Positions 8,601 to 15,750 of a DNA stretch of 64,000 bases are shown one piece after another. The position numbers were made by a program, and so were the translations under genes. The stretch lies in contig NZ_UWOD01000001.1 of NCBI RefSeq assembly GCF_900604335.1, positions 994,521-1,058,520 on the forward strand, in the 5' to 3' direction. The notes under the pieces are model-generated. The model ran no database searches. It was not told the origin of the DNA and was given only the letters and a program-made list of their open reading frames with translations. Every line of letters begins with the position of its first letter. The stretch's first letter is position 1. Source of the DNA: Intestinibacillus sp. Marseille-P6563. Its GTDB lineage: Bacteria > Bacillota > Clostridia > Oscillospirales > Butyricicoccaceae.

Positions 8601-10271
8601 GCTGTTGTTGCTGAGATAGTTTCCCTCGGGCAGAAGAAGGGGCTTGCTGCTAAACCTTTGTGGTTGGATATGTTGCCGGAGAAGATTGCTTTGCATACAC
8701 TTAAAGTTGGCAAAAAGGGATTGTGTTCTGCAACCATTGGTTTGGTTGACTTTGTTCGTACTCAAGAGCAAAAACCGCTTAGCATAGACTTTGCTAAAAC
8801 CGGTCATGTTGGCCTGTATGGTGCAAGCGGCACAGGGAAGACAACATTCCTTCAAACCTTGGTTTATTCGATGGTATGTGGCTACCGTTATACTCCGGAA
8901 GAACTCAATCTGTATGCAATGGATTTTGGTGGTCGAAATCTGGGGTATCTTGCTGATCTGCCACATACCGGTGGTGTGGTCTTTGCGGATGATGAATCTA
9001 AACTCACAGAGCTAGCTTCTGTATTGCATGGCATCATTGATGAGCGAAAGCGCATTTTTTCTGACAACAATTGCGGGACATTTGCTGACTATCGTGCAAT
9101 TAGTAAGAAACCTTTGCCGGCAATCCTCGTGCTAATCGACAACTTCGCATCCTTCCGTGATCACTACATGGATATTGCGGATAGCTTTATCGACATTATC
9201 AGCTCTGGCAAGACGTTTGGTGTTTATTTTGTAATCACCGGGAGCACTAGAAACTCCATTTATTACAAGGTGACGGAGCACATTTCAACTTACTTCACCT
9301 TGAAGATGAATGACCCAAGCAATTACTTGGATATTCATAATATGCGTCCTCCGGTTACGCCAGAAGACATCAGTGGCCGTGGAATTACTGTTGTGAACAA
9401 AGAAATTGTGGAGTTTCAGACAGCTGTTGCATTTGATAGCGAAACCGAAGCCGAACGAGTTACGGCGATCACGCAATCCTACTGTGACCTTGCAGAAAAG
9501 TGGCACGGATACGAGCCGCTCCGGTTGGATAGCTCGGTGGACGGACCCGATGATTCATATGAGACCTCTATAAGCTACTATACTCCCCTCTCACGAAGCA
9601 ACCCGCCTGAATCAATCATTGACGACAGCAGGAATCTTGTGCTGGGCACTTCCAAATCAGGTGCCTTGACCTATGGCTTGACCCTGTCTGAGGATTACAA
9701 GGTCTGTGCTTGTGCGAGCAGTGCGGAGCAGCTAATGACATTCTACGGAGCGGTTCTCTCCAATGCTGCTCAGTACAGTAACAGGCATCTGATCTTTATC
9801 GATGATGACAGGCAGATCTTTGCGAGCATCGTAGAGGCGTGTCCTTCTTGTCAGTACATCAGCGGTTCCACTGCGCTGGACAGTTTTATCGAGGCGCTAA
9901 AGCCTGAACTCAACGCCCGCTTGGAGGAACCTGCCAAACAACATGAGCAGCTATTCATTGTTATCTCTGAGTTTAATGACTTTTTCAACATGATTACCGA
10001 TGAGCAGGCTGTTTTTATGCGAAAAGTTTTCCAATACATTGACTCTCCGCAATACGGAATTTGTTTCTTGTGCGGGTTCAATGTGAATGGGGAAAAGAGC
10101 AATGATCGGCTGTTTATGTCTTTGGTGGTCAATGCAGAAAACTATATTCTCTGCCCTAACTGTTATGAAACTGCTTCCGCCAAGATAGAAACTCTACCAC
10201 TTGTTTCGGATGTAAAGTCTCACAGTTGTTACTTTTGTCTTAAGGAAAAGAATGTTGAGATAAGGTGGTGA
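5640..10271 (+). CDS. essC: FHA-FtsK/SpoIIIE ATPase, type VII secretion motor (EssC-like)
   Basis: The protein has 1543 residues, close to EssC/YukBA length. An FHA domain lies at about 115-190 (GRT at 132-134, 'SREKHAAI'). Two hydrophobic segments lie at about 280-325. FtsK/SpoIIIE modules follow. The first has Walker A 'GTTGSGKS' (720-727) and Walker B 'IIIIDE' (D842, E843). The second has Walker A 'GASGTGKTT' (1061-1069) but a Walker B ending in Asp1167-Asn1168, lacking the glutamate. The third, near 1360, has a degenerate P-loop ('GTSKSGALT'). The family is the membrane motor that recognises WXG100 substrates. The FHA domain should bind phosphothreonine, which fits the kinase and phosphatase downstream. 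Its stop overlaps the ribosome site of the next gene. Confidence 0.92.
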   Translation: MAKSKNNSMSDFLVTFFVEDRAISRMLSDVLKNRSNHLFLETLGLPTGFAIPFSREEGEASVIYTLKQDYDNNYEVTLNGHPCNDRVIHSGDYFVFKNNDNNKVVKTLFIATSDIQVGYKKYKLSNDTNIFIGRTPLNDISYDFSDFVSREKHAAIRIDGNGNAFIEDLKRSVGIYVNGRLTHSQQLKPFDEVFIMGLSIIYMGDFIAVRSLRTESTQPLMTSFLTKIPIDDTQEKKYFVSTPRILKSLDSDEVEIDAPPSPFTVDKTPAILTLGPSLTMSMVMLASLGVSVTNAISGGELSTIVASGMMAVGMLLGSLMWPSLLRSYQKRRTLAEEAHRKSRYSSYIADIEKGLVAKRERAVRLLNDSLCPSPELLCSMLDNESNKLRLWERSYEDGDFLAIRMGLGNRPFEVKLKIPKQGFQLYEDELRNLPAELSKKYGILSNVPLTIDIRTNHTIGVIGSQKNIRTILYETILNIISLHSYDEVKLVLVTSPKQAHVFDDFKNVPHIWSNDKKIRFFSTNPDEVHFIFNIIDETIKEREGAEGRDNPIVPHFVVIVTEPHLIEKEALLRYMNDADNQVGITTIFAYGDVTKLPKSCKTIIQSDDTRTGYYIKNKNANRFIPFALDSIETSRIRSFANELSRLPIKRDSRSLGIVDRISFLQMYKAGNVSELGIESHWDNDNSAKSLAAPIGVMAGGEVFSLDLHEAYHGCHGLVAGTTGSGKSEFLQAFILSLAINYSPREVAFVLVDFKGGDMARPFMAKPFAPALPHLSATISNLSGNILYRALVSLEAEIKSRQRIFNEAAAVLGVDKLDINSYHKYYKGGRLDTPLPHLIIIIDEFAQLKTQQPEFLAQLINVAQVGRSLGIHLILATQKPSGIVDPQIMSNSRFRVCLKVADKQDSIDLINKPDAAMIKNPGRLYLQVGYDEIYECIQSGYSGADYVPTKTYMPDEEITVQMTDNTANPIHSAKIDLSGGKSDKTQLEAVVAEIVSLGQKKGLAAKPLWLDMLPEKIALHTLKVGKKGLCSATIGLVDFVRTQEQKPLSIDFAKTGHVGLYGASGTGKTTFLQTLVYSMVCGYRYTPEELNLYAMDFGGRNLGYLADLPHTGGVVFADDESKLTELASVLHGIIDERKRIFSDNNCGTFADYRAISKKPLPAILVLIDNFASFRDHYMDIADSFIDIISSGKTFGVYFVITGSTRNSIYYKVTEHISTYFTLKMNDPSNYLDIHNMRPPVTPEDISGRGITVVNKEIVEFQTAVAFDSETEAERVTAITQSYCDLAEKWHGYEPLRLDSSVDGPDDSYETSISYYTPLSRSNPPESIIDDSRNLVLGTSKSGALTYGLTLSEDYKVCACASSAEQLMTFYGAVLSNAAQYSNRHLIFIDDDRQIFASIVEACPSCQYISGSTALDSFIEALKPELNARLEEPAKQHEQLFIVISEFNDFFNMITDEQAVFMRKVFQYIDSPQYGICFLCGFNVNGEKSNDRLFMSLVVNAENYILCPNCYETASAKIETLPLVSDVKSHSCYFCLKEKNVEIRW

Positions 10272-10276
10272 GATTC

Positions 10277-10525
10277 GTGGAAAAAATATCTATCACAGTA
10301 GAGATACCTGCCTTAAATGGTACTTATGATTTCGTTGTTCCTAGCAATATGTCTATCCGAAATGTTCAGAATCTGATGATACGGATATTAAATTCAGAAT
10401 ATGGAATCTCAGATCAAAGCACCGATGCAATGCTGTTTGACAAAGAAGATAATAAAGCGTTACGTCTGGAATGCAGCTTTGCCCAGCTTGGTATCTCCGA
10501 TGGCGCCAAGCTACTACTGATTTAG
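10277..10525 (+). CDS. YukD/EsaB-like ubiquitin-fold protein
   Basis: A protein of 82 residues with the ubiquitin-like pattern of YukD/EsaB: strand ('KISITVEIPALNGTYDFVVP'), helix ('SIRNVQNLMIRIL'), short strands, and an ending 'LGISDGAKLLLI'. The GTG at 10277 is preferred because AAGGTGGTGA, which contains the ATPase stop codon, is correctly spaced before it; GTG codons at 10265 and 10268 are alternatives. YukD/EsaB proteins are small cytoplasmic parts of Firmicutes type VII systems and are not known to be conjugated to targets. Its place between the ATPase and the first WXG100 gene supports the call. Confidence 0.8.
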   Translation: MEKISITVEIPALNGTYDFVVPSNMSIRNVQNLMIRILNSEYGISDQSTDAMLFDKEDNKALRLECSFAQLGISDGAKLLLI

Positions 10526-10544
10526 CAGGAAGGAGATCTAGCCT

Positions 10545-10847
10545 ATGAAATATAGGATTAACTATTCAAAAGTCATTTCACAGGCCAACTCTGTTGCTGG
10601 TAATGCCTCTGAGCTTTCAACTCAAATTAGGTTACTGGAGCAAATGGAGCAGGACTGTAGGTCTGCTTGGAAAGGACAAGCCGCAGACGCATTTATTACC
10701 AAACTTAGAACTCTGCGAACTGAAATGAGCAGAACAAAAAGCCAAATGTCCACTTTAGCATCAACGATTAAATACTGTGCAGACAGAATTCAGCGTGAAG
10801 ATCGCCGAGCAGAGGAACGAGCTGCGGCGTTGAACTCTGGGCACTAA
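10545..10847 (+). CDS. WXG100-family secreted protein
   Basis: A helical hairpin protein of 100 residues with the canonical turn motif 'WKG' at about residue 42, 'AADAF' just after it, and a long heptad-rich C-terminal helix. Length and layout match ESAT-6/EsxA-type substrates, which leave the cell as dimers through the EssC motor. The C-terminus is charged (E-D-R-R-A-E-E) and has no clear YxxxD/E signal. The ribosome site AGGAGATC precedes the start. The next gene of the array lies on the far side of an IS110 insertion. Confidence 0.88.
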   Translation: MKYRINYSKVISQANSVAGNASELSTQIRLLEQMEQDCRSAWKGQAADAFITKLRTLRTEMSRTKSQMSTLASTIKYCADRIQREDRRAEERAAALNSGH

Positions 10848-11012
10848 GTATTAAATCAAAATCTGAATAACTGAAAGATTAACTATTAAAAGTCAACCCC
10901 TAAAATGAATGGTGGTGGTCAAGTGGTGGTCAACCGGAGATGGTTCAAAAAGGGCATAGCAAAGCTGAGGTCTTGTCAGACCCCTACTGGGCGGCTATTC
11001 AAGTGGTGTCAC

Positions 11013-12191
11013 TCAGGCTGCTGAGCGATAGGGTTGCTTGGATTTCTCCATGGCAAAGATAAGCCGCACCAGCTTCTTGGCAGCGTGGGAGATGGCAACA
11101 TTGTAGTGCTTACCCTCGGCCCTCTTTTTAGCGAGATAGGCGGCAAAGGTTGGATTCCAAAGACAGACATACTTAGTAGTATTGTAAAGAGCGTAGCGTA
11201 AGTATCGGGAACCTCGTTTCTCCATGTGCGGGTAGCAATTTTTGAGCTGTCCGGATTGGTAAGTAGACGGTGACATTCCGGCATAAGCCAACAGCTTGTC
11301 TGAGGAGTCGAAGCGAGAGAGATCCCCAACCTCTGCCAGGATCATGGCACCCATGCGGCAGCCAATACCTGGAATGGTGGTGATGGGAGAATGGATTTCC
11401 TCCATCATGGCCTCAATTTCTGCTTCAATCTCGTCAATCTCGGTATCTAATTCCTGGATGAGACGGATGGTGTGCTGTAATTCCAAGGACTTGGCAGGCA
11501 TTTTAGAACCAATAGAGTTTCGTGCCGCATCCCGAACTGCCACAGCCATATCCCGCTTATAGCGTCCTTTGGAGGCATTCTCCAGAAGGGATTTGAGCCT
11601 TGTCAGGTGTGCCTTGGCAATCTGTTTGGCACCTGGAAACTCTTCCAGCAGAGCATAGACAGTCGCCAAATGGAGAGAGGACACCAGCTTCTCCAGTTCA
11701 GGGAAGAGAATGCAAACCAGTCTGGAAATTGAGCTTTTCAGTTTTGCTCGTTCTTTTACCTTGTCAAAACGGTATCTGGTGAGTGACTTTAGTTCCTCAT
11801 TGTGATATGCTGCATTCGTGTAGGGTTTGAGGCCCACATCGGATAACAGCATAGCAGCAATGGTTCGAGCATCTACATGGTCGGTCTTGGTCTTTCGCAG
11901 GCTGAGACTTTTCCGGTAGAGGTTCGTGCGTAAGGGCTTCAAGACATAGGTGGCCAGACCGTTGTCAAGAAGAAATCCAAGCAGATTGTAGCTGTAATGT
12001 CCCGTAGCCTCAAGCCCTACCTTTATTTTGTCCTGGGATGCGGTGCAGACCTGGATTTTCTCCAGCAGTGTGTGAAATCCATCCATATTGTTGGAAATGG
12101 TAAACACATCTGCAAGCACTTCACCCTCCGAACTCTGAATAAAGCAGTCGTGCTTGTCCTTTGCCACATCAATACCAACAGAAACTACCAT
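11013..12191 (-). CDS. IS110-family transposase (DEDD recombinase)
   Basis: A protein of 392 residues. The N-terminal RuvC-like DEDD domain starts with 'VSVGIDVAKDKHDCFI' and carries further acidic residues in 'KVGLEATGHYSYNL' and 'KTDHVDARTIA'. The C-terminal Tnp20 domain contains 'ITTIPGIG', 'MILAEVGDLSRF', 'LLAYAGMSPS' and the conserved serine region. ATG 12191 is chosen because TTGGAGG lies 8 bases before it. Length and both domains appear complete, so the element may be active. IS110 enzymes use an element-encoded bridge RNA to choose targets. Confidence 0.92.
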   Translation of the reverse strand: MVVSVGIDVAKDKHDCFIQSSEGEVLADVFTISNNMDGFHTLLEKIQVCTASQDKIKVGLEATGHYSYNLLGFLLDNGLATYVLKPLRTNLYRKSLSLRKTKTDHVDARTIAAMLLSDVGLKPYTNAAYHNEELKSLTRYRFDKVKERAKLKSSISRLVCILFPELEKLVSSLHLATVYALLEEFPGAKQIAKAHLTRLKSLLENASKGRYKRDMAVAVRDAARNSIGSKMPAKSLELQHTIRLIQELDTEIDEIEAEIEAMMEEIHSPITTIPGIGCRMGAMILAEVGDLSRFDSSDKLLAYAGMSPSTYQSGQLKNCYPHMEKRGSRYLRYALYNTTKYVCLWNPTFAAYLAKKRAEGKHYNVAISHAAKKLVRLIFAMEKSKQPYRSAA

Positions 12192-12303
12192 TTCTAAAAC
12201 CTCCAACGGTAAATTTGTAATGCTGTTCCACAGAACACTTTGCTTTTGTAACCTTGTTCCACATAAACCGTCTGGCGGTATTTAACTGATTAACAAAACT
12301 GCA

Positions 12304-12393
12304 AAGGGCTGTGGTTGGAACCTTTCAGGAACCATCTTGTGGTAGGAGAATCGCACCAATCCACAGCATCCCTTACAGTGTAGCACAGCCCTT
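12304..12393 (-). ncRNA. Candidate IS110 bridge RNA region
   Basis: AAGGGCTGTG at 12304-12313 and CACAGCCCTT at 12384-12393 are a perfect 10-bp inverted repeat enclosing 70 nt that contain further short complementary arms (TGGTT/AACCA). The segment lies in the 5' non-coding end of the IS110 element, where IS110-group elements encode the bridge RNA that pairs with target and donor DNA. The position is from knowledge of the family and the fold is seen. The identity is inference. Confidence 0.35.
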
Positions 12394-12441
12394 GGAGAGG
12401 GGCCTTAAAAACTACTACTCTATAATACAAGGAGAACTACT

Positions 12442-12753
12442 ATGGCATCCACAATTTTTGATGTGACCCCTGAAGAACTCGAAGCATCTGCAAGCAAAAT
12501 CGAGGGCAAAACTAGTGAATTTACCAAGGCGTACAACAGCATTTATACTGCGGTGTCCGATCTGCGTGTAACCTACAAAGGTGAAGCAAGCGACACTTTC
12601 AACCAGAGAATTGAGGGCTATAAGAACGATTTCTCCGCAGCAGAAAAAGCACTGAAAAATTATGTTCAGTTCCTCCGTGAGTATGCCGCCAAGATGAAGA
12701 GCACTGAGAACGAAATCAAGAGCAAGGCAAGCGCACTTAGCGTCGGCAAATAA
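12442..12753 (+). CDS. WXG100-like protein with YKG turn
   Basis: A helix-turn-helix hairpin protein of 103 residues. The turn reads 'VTYKGEASDTFNQRI', so the usual tryptophan is replaced by tyrosine while the glycine and the A-x-x-F spacing are kept. The long second helix is rich in Lys, Ala and Glu. The ribosome site AAGGAGAACTACT precedes ATG. The next WXG100-size gene is 35 bp on. The family is WXG100/ESAT-6 and the protein is a likely substrate or partner of the upstream ATPase. Confidence 0.8.
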   Translation: MASTIFDVTPEELEASASKIEGKTSEFTKAYNSIYTAVSDLRVTYKGEASDTFNQRIEGYKNDFSAAEKALKNYVQFLREYAAKMKSTENEIKSKASALSVGK

Positions 12754-12788
12754 TTCAACATTATCACTTCGAAAGGAGATTATTAACT

Positions 12789-13094
12789 ATGGCACAAGTA
12801 GTAGTAGATTCCAGCGTTATGCGTGATAAATCCAAGACCCTCGAAAATGCAGCTGTAACAATCCAGTCTCTGTATGCAGAAATGCTTCAGGAGGTTACTA
12901 CAACTGCTAATAAAATGAAGGGTACCACAATCGAGACAGAGAAAAAGCAGTTTGCTGGTATGCAGAATACATTTGATACCATTGTTAAAGACATGAAGGC
13001 ATATAGCACTTTCCTTACCCAGGCCGCTGAGAGTTATGAAGCTGCTGAACGTGAAGGCACCCAAAAAGCCCAGGATCAGGGAAAGATTTTCTGA
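12789..13094 (+). CDS. Divergent WXG100-like helical protein
   Basis: A 101-residue protein predicted almost wholly helical. The mid-protein turn reads 'NKMKGTTIETEKKQF', giving M-K-G in place of W-x-G. The spacing to the following phenylalanine is retained and the tail is charged ('AAEREGTQKAQDQGK'). AAAGGAGATTATTAACT precedes the start. Position in the array and size support a WXG100 call. It may form heterodimers with a neighbour, which is inference. Confidence 0.7.
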   Translation: MAQVVVDSSVMRDKSKTLENAAVTIQSLYAEMLQEVTTTANKMKGTTIETEKKQFAGMQNTFDTIVKDMKAYSTFLTQAAESYEAAEREGTQKAQDQGKIF

Positions 13095-13111
13095 TTTTTC
13101 AAAAGAAAAAA

Positions 13112-13157
13112 ATCGGCTATCCCCAGTAGAGCGAAGTGCTCTGCTGGGGAAACCGAT
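13112..13157 (+). promoter_or_regulatory. GC-rich stem-loop before the cargo-like gene
   Basis: CCCCAGTAGAGC pairs with GCTCTGCTGGGG (one mismatch) around GAAGT, extended by ATCGG (13112-13116) and CCGAT (13153-13157). No T tract follows; instead the ribosome site AAAGGAGG lies a few bases on. It may stabilise or end part of the upstream mRNA so that small substrates are made in excess over downstream proteins. Confidence 0.6.
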
Positions 13158-13176
13158 GGAAAGGAGGTTGTGATGT

Positions 13177-14352
13177 ATGCCAAGAATTTATGTTGAGTTT
13201 GCTCGCCTCAACCAGATTGGAAATAATTGCAAAACAATAGCATCACGAATTGATACCATCCAATCCGATTTTCAAAATACAATCCAGCAACTTGACTGGG
13301 ACATTCGTTTTGATTCAAATATAAATAGCACGGCCATGCAGCTTGCAAGAAAGCTCGAACAATATTCAAGGGCATTAGAAGCTTATCAGCGATTTATCGA
13401 GGATGCTCGCAATGAATATGGCAAGCTCGACGAGTACAAGAAGCTCAATTTAGAAGACTATATTTCTGTTGCTCCAATCGATCCTAACAAATTTATTATT
13501 CTTGGGCCTGGTGGACAATTTCATTTGGATTGGGATAGTATTTTCAAAGATATAGTTATCACAAAACCTTATGTATTTCCAGGGCTGCTATCTCTGATTT
13601 CACCTATAACAAGTTTGCTTTATCTTACCAGTGGCATTCATACAGGGAATACACCTTCATTCTTTGACTACTCTCGTACCCCGTCGGCAAGTGCAACTGC
13701 CAACTGGTTAGGTTATGAACTGTCTGACGACAATCCAGGCGTAACAGCTTGGGTTGGAAAGGCAGGTGCAGAAGCACAAAATGAATGGGGTTATGCTGGT
13801 GTCAATGCATATCTGGGCAAAGGCGAAGCCGCTGCCAAGGCCGATGCTGGCATTATGAAAACAACAACCAAAAAAGAATACAAAGACGGTAAATGGGTTG
13901 AAAAAACCAGGACGGATTTCATTACCGCCGAAGCCGGTGCAAGTGCTAGTGTTTCTGCATTAGCTGGTGACGCTGAAGCCGGTTTGGGAAGTGATATGCT
14001 CGGAGTTGAGGGAAAAGCTGAAGGTACTGTTGGCACAGCTAAAGCTGAAGCCAAGGGAAAGTTTTCTGTTAGTGAAGATGGTGTTAATGCCAATGTTAAA
14101 GGCGAAGCAATGGTTGCCGCCGTTGAAGGTGAAGCATCTGGAACCATCAATATTCTGGGCTTAGAGATAACCGGAAAAGTCGGTGGCTATGCTGGCGCAG
14201 TTGGCGTTGAAGGAAAAGTCGGCATCGAAGATAATAAGTTCGTATTGGAAGGCGGTGCTGCCGCTTTGATCGGTGGTTCAGCTGGTATTGAAATCGGCTT
14301 CAACGATGACGGATGGGATAACTTTGTTGACTTTATCGTATTTTGGGATTGA
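13177..14352 (+). CDS. Putative type VII cargo protein with Ala/Gly-rich C-terminal region
   Basis: A protein of 391 residues. The first about 95 residues are helical with a WXG/LXG-like hairpin look ('FARLNQIGNNCKTIASRIDTIQ', 'LDWDIRF', 'LEQYSRALEAYQRFIED'). A short hydrophobic stretch follows at about 130-150. From about 195 to the end there is a low-complexity series of Ala/Gly/Glu-rich strands ('AEAGASASVSALAGDAEAG', 'VEGKAEGTVGTAKAEAKG'). The N-terminus suggests export by the adjacent motor. The repetitive tail resembles amphipathic strand repeats and could contact membranes or a surface. No toxin motif is recognised. AAAGGAGGTTGTGATGT precedes ATG. Confidence 0.6.
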   Translation: MPRIYVEFARLNQIGNNCKTIASRIDTIQSDFQNTIQQLDWDIRFDSNINSTAMQLARKLEQYSRALEAYQRFIEDARNEYGKLDEYKKLNLEDYISVAPIDPNKFIILGPGGQFHLDWDSIFKDIVITKPYVFPGLLSLISPITSLLYLTSGIHTGNTPSFFDYSRTPSASATANWLGYELSDDNPGVTAWVGKAGAEAQNEWGYAGVNAYLGKGEAAAKADAGIMKTTTKKEYKDGKWVEKTRTDFITAEAGASASVSALAGDAEAGLGSDMLGVEGKAEGTVGTAKAEAKGKFSVSEDGVNANVKGEAMVAAVEGEASGTINILGLEITGKVGGYAGAVGVEGKVGIEDNKFVLEGGAAALIGGSAGIEIGFNDDGWDNFVDFIVFWD

Positions 14353-14368
14353 TTATAAGAGGTGACAT

Positions 14369-14620
14369 ATGAGCATGAAATCTTTTAGATATGAGTTCAC
14401 CGCTAAAGAATTAACGTATTTCTTATTCAAAAAGAAATCGTGTCCCAAATGCGGTGGAAATATGAAGAAAGAAAAATGTTGTGAAACTGTAGACGGCTCC
14501 GTGTTTAATACAAATTCGGTTCCACTTTATATCCAGGGCCGCCAAGTAAAGCATTATTTTTACCGTTTTACCTGCGAAAAATGCGGTTCTGAATTCACCT
14601 TATCTGAATTGTCGAAATAA
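14369..14620 (+). CDS. Small zinc-ribbon protein
   Basis: An 83-residue protein with two Cys pairs, CPKCGG (about residues 25-30) and CEKCGS (about 69-74), separated by about 38 residues. This should bind one zinc ion in a ribbon fold. No membrane or export signal is seen. AGAGGTGACAT precedes the start, and it lies 16 bp after the cargo-like gene and 14 bp before the DUF4176-type gene. A chaperone or immunity role for the cargo protein is possible by position only. Confidence 0.6.
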   Translation: MSMKSFRYEFTAKELTYFLFKKKSCPKCGGNMKKEKCCETVDGSVFNTNSVPLYIQGRQVKHYFYRFTCEKCGSEFTLSELSK

Positions 14621-14634
14621 GAAAGGAGATTGAA

Positions 14635-14901
14635 ATGAAGAAATTTCTGCCTATCGGCTCAGTTGTATTATTAAAAGAGAGCCAGAAACGAATTATGATT
14701 GTTGGAGTAAAGCAGAAGCAAGCAAACTCCGACAAAGTATGGGATTATAGCGCCTGCCTGTACCCTGAAGGAATCATCGATCCAGATAAACTGTTCCTAT
14801 TTGATGCTGAACAGATTGAGCGTTTGTATTTTGTTGGACTTCAGGACGGAGAAGGATTAGCTTTCTTGAATAAGTTAAATCACCTGGATGATAATGCATA
14901 A
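14635..14901 (+). CDS. DUF4176-type small protein
   Basis: This 88-residue protein begins 'MKKFLPIGSVVLLKESQKRIMIVG', the pattern I associate with the DUF4176 family, followed by 'WDYSACLYPEGII' and 'LFDAEQIERLYFVG'. The family is found beside type VII secretion genes in Firmicutes and is thought to help handle substrates. The recognition is from memory, not from a search. GAAAGGAGATTGAA precedes the ATG. Confidence 0.7.
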   Translation: MKKFLPIGSVVLLKESQKRIMIVGVKQKQANSDKVWDYSACLYPEGIIDPDKLFLFDAEQIERLYFVGLQDGEGLAFLNKLNHLDDNA

Positions 14902-14939
14902 CCCCGCAACCAATCATCCGGAAACGAGAGGTTTAGCTT

Positions 14940-15746
14940 ATGGACAAGCCTGTCTGTTCCTCCCACATTGGAAAACGTCCAAACCATGAAGATAATTTTT
15001 TGATTGATGGCTCTTATCTGTCATCTGACATACAAAAGCGAATGTCAGATAAGCGCTGCTATTTCGTTAATGGTGCATCTTCCTCGAACATACATCTTTA
15101 TGCTGTTAGCGATGGTATGGGCGGTCATAATGCAGGAGAAGTTGCCAGCCGAATATGTGTGGAGAGACTTTCGTTAGCATATAACGAACTGCAGCAATCC
15201 CGTTCGCTCAAAGAAGCGGTGACCTATCTTCAAGCAATCATTGCCGAAATCAATGATACTGTCTGTAACATGAGTCGCAAGCAACCTGAATTGAAAGGTA
15301 TGGGGGCAACTCTTGTCTTATTGATTGCATATAAAGACGAATATGCCCTCTTAAATATTGGCGATAGTCGTGCATATTATTTTAGCGACAGCACAATTAC
15401 ACAAATTACAAAAGACCATACCGAAGGACAACGAATGCTTGACCTCGGTCTATTAACGAGGAAAGAACTCTCTGGTTTTCCTGCACGCAAAAACTTGAAC
15501 CGTTATATAGGTTATAATCAAAACGGCTATGTTTTACAAGCAGATGAATACTATCCTGTTTTAGAAAACGGAGTAGTTCTGCTATGTAGTGATGGCATTT
15601 CAGATTTTCTTTCAAATGATCAAATCGTCGAAATACTAAGTGCGGCAAGCAACCTTGAAATTGCTGTAAGTCAGCTGGTTGACAAGGCCGTGTCAGCACT
15701 TAATGCAGATAATGCAACGGCTATACTGATACCACTTAGGAGGTGA
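14940..15746 (+). CDS. PP2C-family Ser/Thr protein phosphatase
   Basis: A protein of 268 residues with the PP2C motifs in order: 'GKRPNHEDNFL' (metal Asp), 'AVSDGMGGHNAGEVAS', 'GMGATLVLLIA', 'LNIGDSRAYYF', 'ITKDHT', 'LLCSDGISDFLS' and 'DNATAILI'. All metal-binding aspartates are present, so it should be an active Mn/Mg-dependent phosphatase. Its stop lies in the ribosome site of the kinase gene 4 bp on, so the two are co-translated. It should reverse the kinase, and the FHA domain of the secretion ATPase is a likely reader of that phosphorylation. Confidence 0.9.
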   Translation: MDKPVCSSHIGKRPNHEDNFLIDGSYLSSDIQKRMSDKRCYFVNGASSSNIHLYAVSDGMGGHNAGEVASRICVERLSLAYNELQQSRSLKEAVTYLQAIIAEINDTVCNMSRKQPELKGMGATLVLLIAYKDEYALLNIGDSRAYYFSDSTITQITKDHTEGQRMLDLGLLTRKELSGFPARKNLNRYIGYNQNGYVLQADEYYPVLENGVVLLCSDGISDFLSNDQIVEILSAASNLEIAVSQLVDKAVSALNADNATAILIPLRR

Positions 15747-15750
15747 TTCT

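Larger units (their letters stand above)
10850..12430 (-). mobile_element. IS110-family insertion sequence (limits approximate)
   Basis: A single transposase gene of the IS110 family lies between two WXG100 genes that would otherwise be neighbours. There are about 165 bp of non-coding DNA on its 3' side and 235 bp on its 5' side. IS110 elements lack terminal inverted repeats and make short or no target duplications, so the exact ends cannot be set by eye. The 5' non-coding side folds strongly (see 12304-12393). Confidence 0.75.

Noticed and set aside
10908-10933. Short tandem GTGGTGGTCAA repeat beside IS110
   Set aside because: Only two units. It could be chance or an IS end and does not support a CRISPR or other array.
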